Positions 61,274 to 64,000 of a DNA stretch of 64,000 nucleotides are shown in pieces. The stretch covers positions 1,116,001-1,180,000 of the forward strand of contig NZ_CP069163.1 in assembly GCF_018802765.1 (NCBI RefSeq), written 5' to 3'. Within the stretch, counting starts at the first letter, position 1, and each line of letters opens with the position of its first letter. The notes beneath the pieces are model-generated. The model was not told the DNA's origin, made no database searches, and saw nothing but the letters and a program-made list of their open reading frames with translations. The stretch is from Paludibacterium sp. B53371. Its GTDB lineage: Bacteria; Pseudomonadota; Gammaproteobacteria; Burkholderiales; Chromobacteriaceae. The position numbers and the translations under genes are program-made.

Positions 61274-63079
61274 ATGGCCTGGTTCTGGCGCCTGTATCAG
61301 TGCATCGAAAAGACTTTCTGGAACAGCTTGGGCAAGAAGCTGGCCAGTTTTTTGTTCATCAGTCTGTTTCAGCTCATGTTGACGGTCTATCTCTACTGGC
61401 GGCTGGATGATGTCCGCAGCCAGTTGCGTGCGGGTCCGGTCAGCGAAGGTGCCCGCCAGGTGCTGGCCGGCAATGTGGATTCGGTGCTGTTGTGGACCTG
61501 GGTCTTCTGGCTGTTCTGCGCCGTCTTCATCGTGCTGCAAATCTGCTACCTGCGTTTTCTGATTGTGCGGCCTTTGCGCATGATCATTACCATCTTCAAT
61601 GAGATTGGCGACGGCGAGGGTGATCTGTCGCGCAATATCCCGACCGTGACCTTTGATGAAATCCGTGAACTGTCGCTGTCGTATAACCGCTTCGTCACCA
61701 AGATGCGCGAAATCATCAGTCACGTTCGCCTGATGTCGGTGCGTATTGCGCTTGATTCGGCCCGCACCGGCAAGAACGTCAGCGAATCGCTGGAGATGGC
61801 GCGCGAACAGGCACTGTCTGCCACCCGGGTGCATGAAACCAGCGACGAATCGACCCGTGGCGTCGAGCAACTGACGGTGCAGGCACACGGCATTGCCGAA
61901 ACCACCGAGACCAATCTGGGCGTGGCCCGCTCGTCCTATGAAGAACTCAATCTGGTCGCTGAACGCATCGGCGTGATCAGCGAGCAGGTCACGCATTTCA
62001 ATACCACGGTCGAGGATCTCAGCCAGCGTTCCGCCAGCATCAAATCGATTGTCTCCCTGATTCAGGACATTTCCGACCAGACCAATCTTCTGGCGCTGAA
62101 TGCCGCCATCGAAGCAGCCCGGGCCGGCGAGCAGGGACGGGGTTTTGCTGTTGTGGCCGATGAGGTACGCAAGCTGGCCGAACGGGTGAAGGTGGCGACC
62201 AACGAAATTTCCGGCAACATCGAAGGCATGCTGACCCTGGTGGGCAATACCGAAGTGGAAACCGGAGAAATCCGTGCCGGCACCACCGAGGCCAGTCAGG
62301 TCGTGTCGCGTGCCTCGGCCAATTTCAGCAGCATGATCGGCGACTTTGAACGTACCGCCGGCAGTCTGGGTGATATGGTCGGGACGCTGGATCGTCTGGC
62401 CGACTCCAACCGCCAGATCAACGGACACGTTTCAGAAATCCACTCGCTGGGCGAGCATGTCAAGCAACGCCTGGATCTGACCCAGCAGGCAGCCAACGAA
62501 CTGGCCGGAGATACCGAGCAGGTGCAGGAACTGGTATCGCGTTTTGTGGTGGGCGAGGGGCCCTTTGACCAGATGGTCAACCGGGTGCGCAGTGCGCGGG
62601 ATGAGCTGCAGAACCTGCTGACCCGCAGCCAGGCAAACGGTCTGGATATCTTCGACCAGCGTTATCAGCCGATTCCCGGCACCCAGCCACAGAAATACAG
62701 CACCAGCTATGACCGTCAGCTGGAGCGTGCCTTGCAGGCGGTGTACGACGCCTGCGCGGCGGAAATCCCTGCCAGCCGCTTCTGTGTCATGACCGACAAT
62801 CAGGGGTATGCGCCGACCCATATGAGCCGCGCCTCGCAGCCCCAGACCGGTGATCCGGCGCATGATGTCGTGCACAGCCGCGACAAGCGCATTTTCAATG
62901 ACCCGGCCGGCCTCAAGTCGGCGCGCAATACCAAGCCGTTCCTGCTGCACACCTATTGTCGGGATACGGGTGAAGTGCTGTCGGAGGTCTCCTTGCCTGT
63001 GATGGTCAATGGCCGCCACTGGGGGGCGTTGCGTCTCGGATTCGACCCCCTGGCACTGCTGCAGCAAAGCGGACACTGA
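61274..63079 (+). CDS. methyl-accepting chemotaxis protein with a C-terminal sensory-like region
   Basis: 601 aa from ATG 61274 (GGGAGAG six bases upstream); ATG 61259 adds five residues. Two membrane helices (about 22-40 and 70-97) frame a very short periplasmic loop. The HAMP region (about 98-150) has [21 protein letters not shown]. The signalling tip [21 protein letters not shown] is near 275 (quoted in part). After about 455 a C-terminal region follows with [20 protein letters not shown] and [17 protein letters not shown], resembling cytoplasmic sensor regions of some receptors. The short periplasmic loop suggests it senses an internal or membrane signal. Confidence 0.93.
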   Translation: MAWFWRLYQCIEKTFWNSLGKKLASFLFISLFQLMLTVYLYWRLDDVRSQLRAGPVSEGARQVLAGNVDSVLLWTWVFWLFCAVFIVLQICYLRFLIVRPLRMIITIFNEIGDGEGDLSRNIPTVTFDEIRELSLSYNRFVTKMREIISHVRLMSVRIALDSARTGKNVSESLEMAREQALSATRVHETSDESTRGVEQLTVQAHGIAETTETNLGVARSSYEELNLVAERIGVISEQVTHFNTTVEDLSQRSASIKSIVSLIQDISDQTNLLALNAAIEAARAGEQGRGFAVVADEVRKLAERVKVATNEISGNIEGMLTLVGNTEVETGEIRAGTTEASQVVSRASANFSSMIGDFERTAGSLGDMVGTLDRLADSNRQINGHVSEIHSLGEHVKQRLDLTQQAANELAGDTEQVQELVSRFVVGEGPFDQMVNRVRSARDELQNLLTRSQANGLDIFDQRYQPIPGTQPQKYSTSYDRQLERALQAVYDACAAEIPASRFCVMTDNQGYAPTHMSRASQPQTGDPAHDVVHSRDKRIFNDPAGLKSARNTKPFLLHTYCRDTGEVLSEVSLPVMVNGRHWGALRLGFDPLALLQQSGH

Positions 63080-63210
63080 TTGCGCCGCTTGCCATCACGC
63101 CCTCGATGGCCGTCGCTTTTTGTCTGACAATCCCCTTCATTTTTGGCCGCGCAGGTCGAAAAGAGGGGGGCGGGGACAGTGCCCGCCCGTCAGCAGACAA
63201 GGAGCGAATC

Positions 63211-63327
63211 ATGAAAAGGATCAAGCAAGGTCTGGCCCATGCCGGCCAAACCGGATTTTTCTGGCAATGCAGCGTGGCACTGGTGTGGATGATGTTTTTC
63301 TACGGTTGTGCCCATGCCATGGGCTGA
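63211..63327 (+). CDS. 38-aa small membrane protein
   Basis: MKRIKQGLAHAGQTGFFWQC followed by a hydrophobic segment VALVWMMFFYG. AAGGAG lies six bases upstream of the ATG, an excellent ribosome site. Longer in-frame starts lack one. A single-helix inner-membrane peptide of unknown role. Confidence 0.6.
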   Translation: MKRIKQGLAHAGQTGFFWQCSVALVWMMFFYGCAHAMG

Positions 63328-63360
63328 GTCAGGTACCGATGGGCCGGATCATCTCCCTGT

Positions 63361-64000
63361 TCAGAAAGACAGCCCGAGGCCCAGGCTGATGCTGGCCGCT
63401 CCCGGGCTGCTCTCCTGACTCTGGGGCGGCATGGTGGAAAAGCCGGGCATCCCCAGGCGCGAGTAACGGTAGTCAATCCCCAGACTGCCATGCAGCCTGT
63501 CATTCAGTTGGTAATCGACCCCCACGCCCAGCCGGTAGAGCGGCACACTGCCATTGAGCGCGTCGTTGCCCGGTGCCGCATTTCCCTGATTGCGTCCAAG
63601 CAGTGCGCTGCCGGTCAGCTGCCAGTGCGGGGCCAGCTGGTATTGCACCAGCGTCCCCACGCCGTAGTAGTCCACCCCTTGTGACGGCCCGTTGGTGCTG
63701 CCGGACTTCTGCCAGGACGCATGGCCCATTTCGGTAAACGGCACCAGCAATAATCCCGGGGTAATCAGCCAGCCCATGCCCAGCCGGCCATGGAAGTGCC
63801 TGCTCTGGCTTTCCGTTTGCCAGGGGACGGCCCAGGCCAGCGGGGTGCTGCGTATCCCGGCGGAAAAATAAGTCGGATGTCTGCTGCTGCCGCTCAGTGA
63901 TGTCAGCTCAACGCCGTGCGCATCGCCGTCCGGTCCGTACGCGTCGGTGCCGCTGATCTGCAGCCACGTCGCCGGAAGCCGCAGGCCGCTGCCCTCGCTG
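63361..64000 (-). CDS. outer-membrane beta-barrel protein, 5' part cut by the window edge
   Basis: The minus-strand frame is open to the right edge, so the N-terminus and signal are missing. It shows alternating beta-strand sequence (GVGTLVQYQLAPHWQLTGSALLG, in parts; YRLGVGVDYQLNDRLHGSLGIDY) and ends in SISLGLGLSF with the terminal Phe typical of outer-membrane proteins. Resembles MipA/OmpV or OmpW-like barrels in style, but the family is not certain. Confidence 0.75.
   Translation of the reverse strand, partial: SEGSGLRLPATWLQISGTDAYGPDGDAHGVELTSLSGSSRHPTYFSAGIRSTPLAWAVPWQTESQSRHFHGRLGMGWLITPGLLLVPFTEMGHASWQKSGSTNGPSQGVDYYGVGTLVQYQLAPHWQLTGSALLGRNQGNAAPGNDALNGSVPLYRLGVGVDYQLNDRLHGSLGIDYRYSRLGMPGFSTMPPQSQESSPGAASISLGLGLSF

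Overview
The window looks like a chromosomal piece of a GC-rich betaproteobacterium, most likely of the order Neisseriales (Chromobacterium/Laribacter-like). This is inferred from gene order and protein character (yajC-secDF-tgt; thrS-infC-rpmI-rplT-pheST-ihfA-merR; endonuclease-type MutL), not from a database search. It holds two blocks of host housekeeping genes separated by a complete-looking Mu-like transposable prophage.

Host left block (1-21.4 kb). A truncated DUF945 gene and a fatty-acid desaturase diverge from a region with an 11-bp inverted repeat. A PLP-dependent sulfur amino acid enzyme, a RidA-type deaminase and a 518-aa protein of unknown function follow. On the minus strand lie dedA-mutL-miaA and the tgt-yajC-secD-secF secretion cluster. 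On the plus strand, tRNA-Val(GAC) is followed by a structured leader with a terminator and then the translation cluster thrS, infC (apparent AUA start), rpmI, rplT, pheS, pheT, ihfA and a MerR-type regulator. The block ends with tRNA-Pro(GGG).

Prophage (21,441-59,736; 38,296 bp). Both ends read TGT-N14-TTTGRCACC inward and are flanked by a perfect 5-bp duplication, GCCGG, so the boundaries are read directly from the sequence. It lies reversed in the window. The early end is on the right: repressor c, ner, transposase A, ATPase B, small early genes, GemA and the Mor activator. Moving left come lysis genes (M15 endolysin, holin candidate, Rz with nested Rz1), packaging and head genes (DUF1804, terminase, portal, F, G, protease with internal scaffold, major capsid), and contractile-tail genes (sheath, tube, chaperones with a -1 frameshift, tape measure, N, P, gp45-48, tail fibre). 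At the far left is a Com-Dam DNA-modification pair. The insertion split an already decayed tyrosine integrase gene next to tRNA-Pro.

Cargo. Several genes break the phage operons. The most notable is a PAAR-domain protein followed directly by a T7-lysozyme-like amidase, on the strand opposite the surrounding phage genes, facing a small exported protein. It looks like a toxin-immunity cassette of the type VI secretion kind. Others are a YfbU-family gene with its own promoter inside the baseplate operon, a DUF2513 gene pair ending at a bidirectional terminator inside the head region, and a gene inserted between the two terminase genes.

Host right block (59.7-64 kb). The integrase remnant, a HAD phosphatase, a small Cys-containing protein, a methyl-accepting chemotaxis protein with an unusual C-terminal sensory-like region, a 38-aa membrane peptide and a truncated outer-membrane beta-barrel protein.
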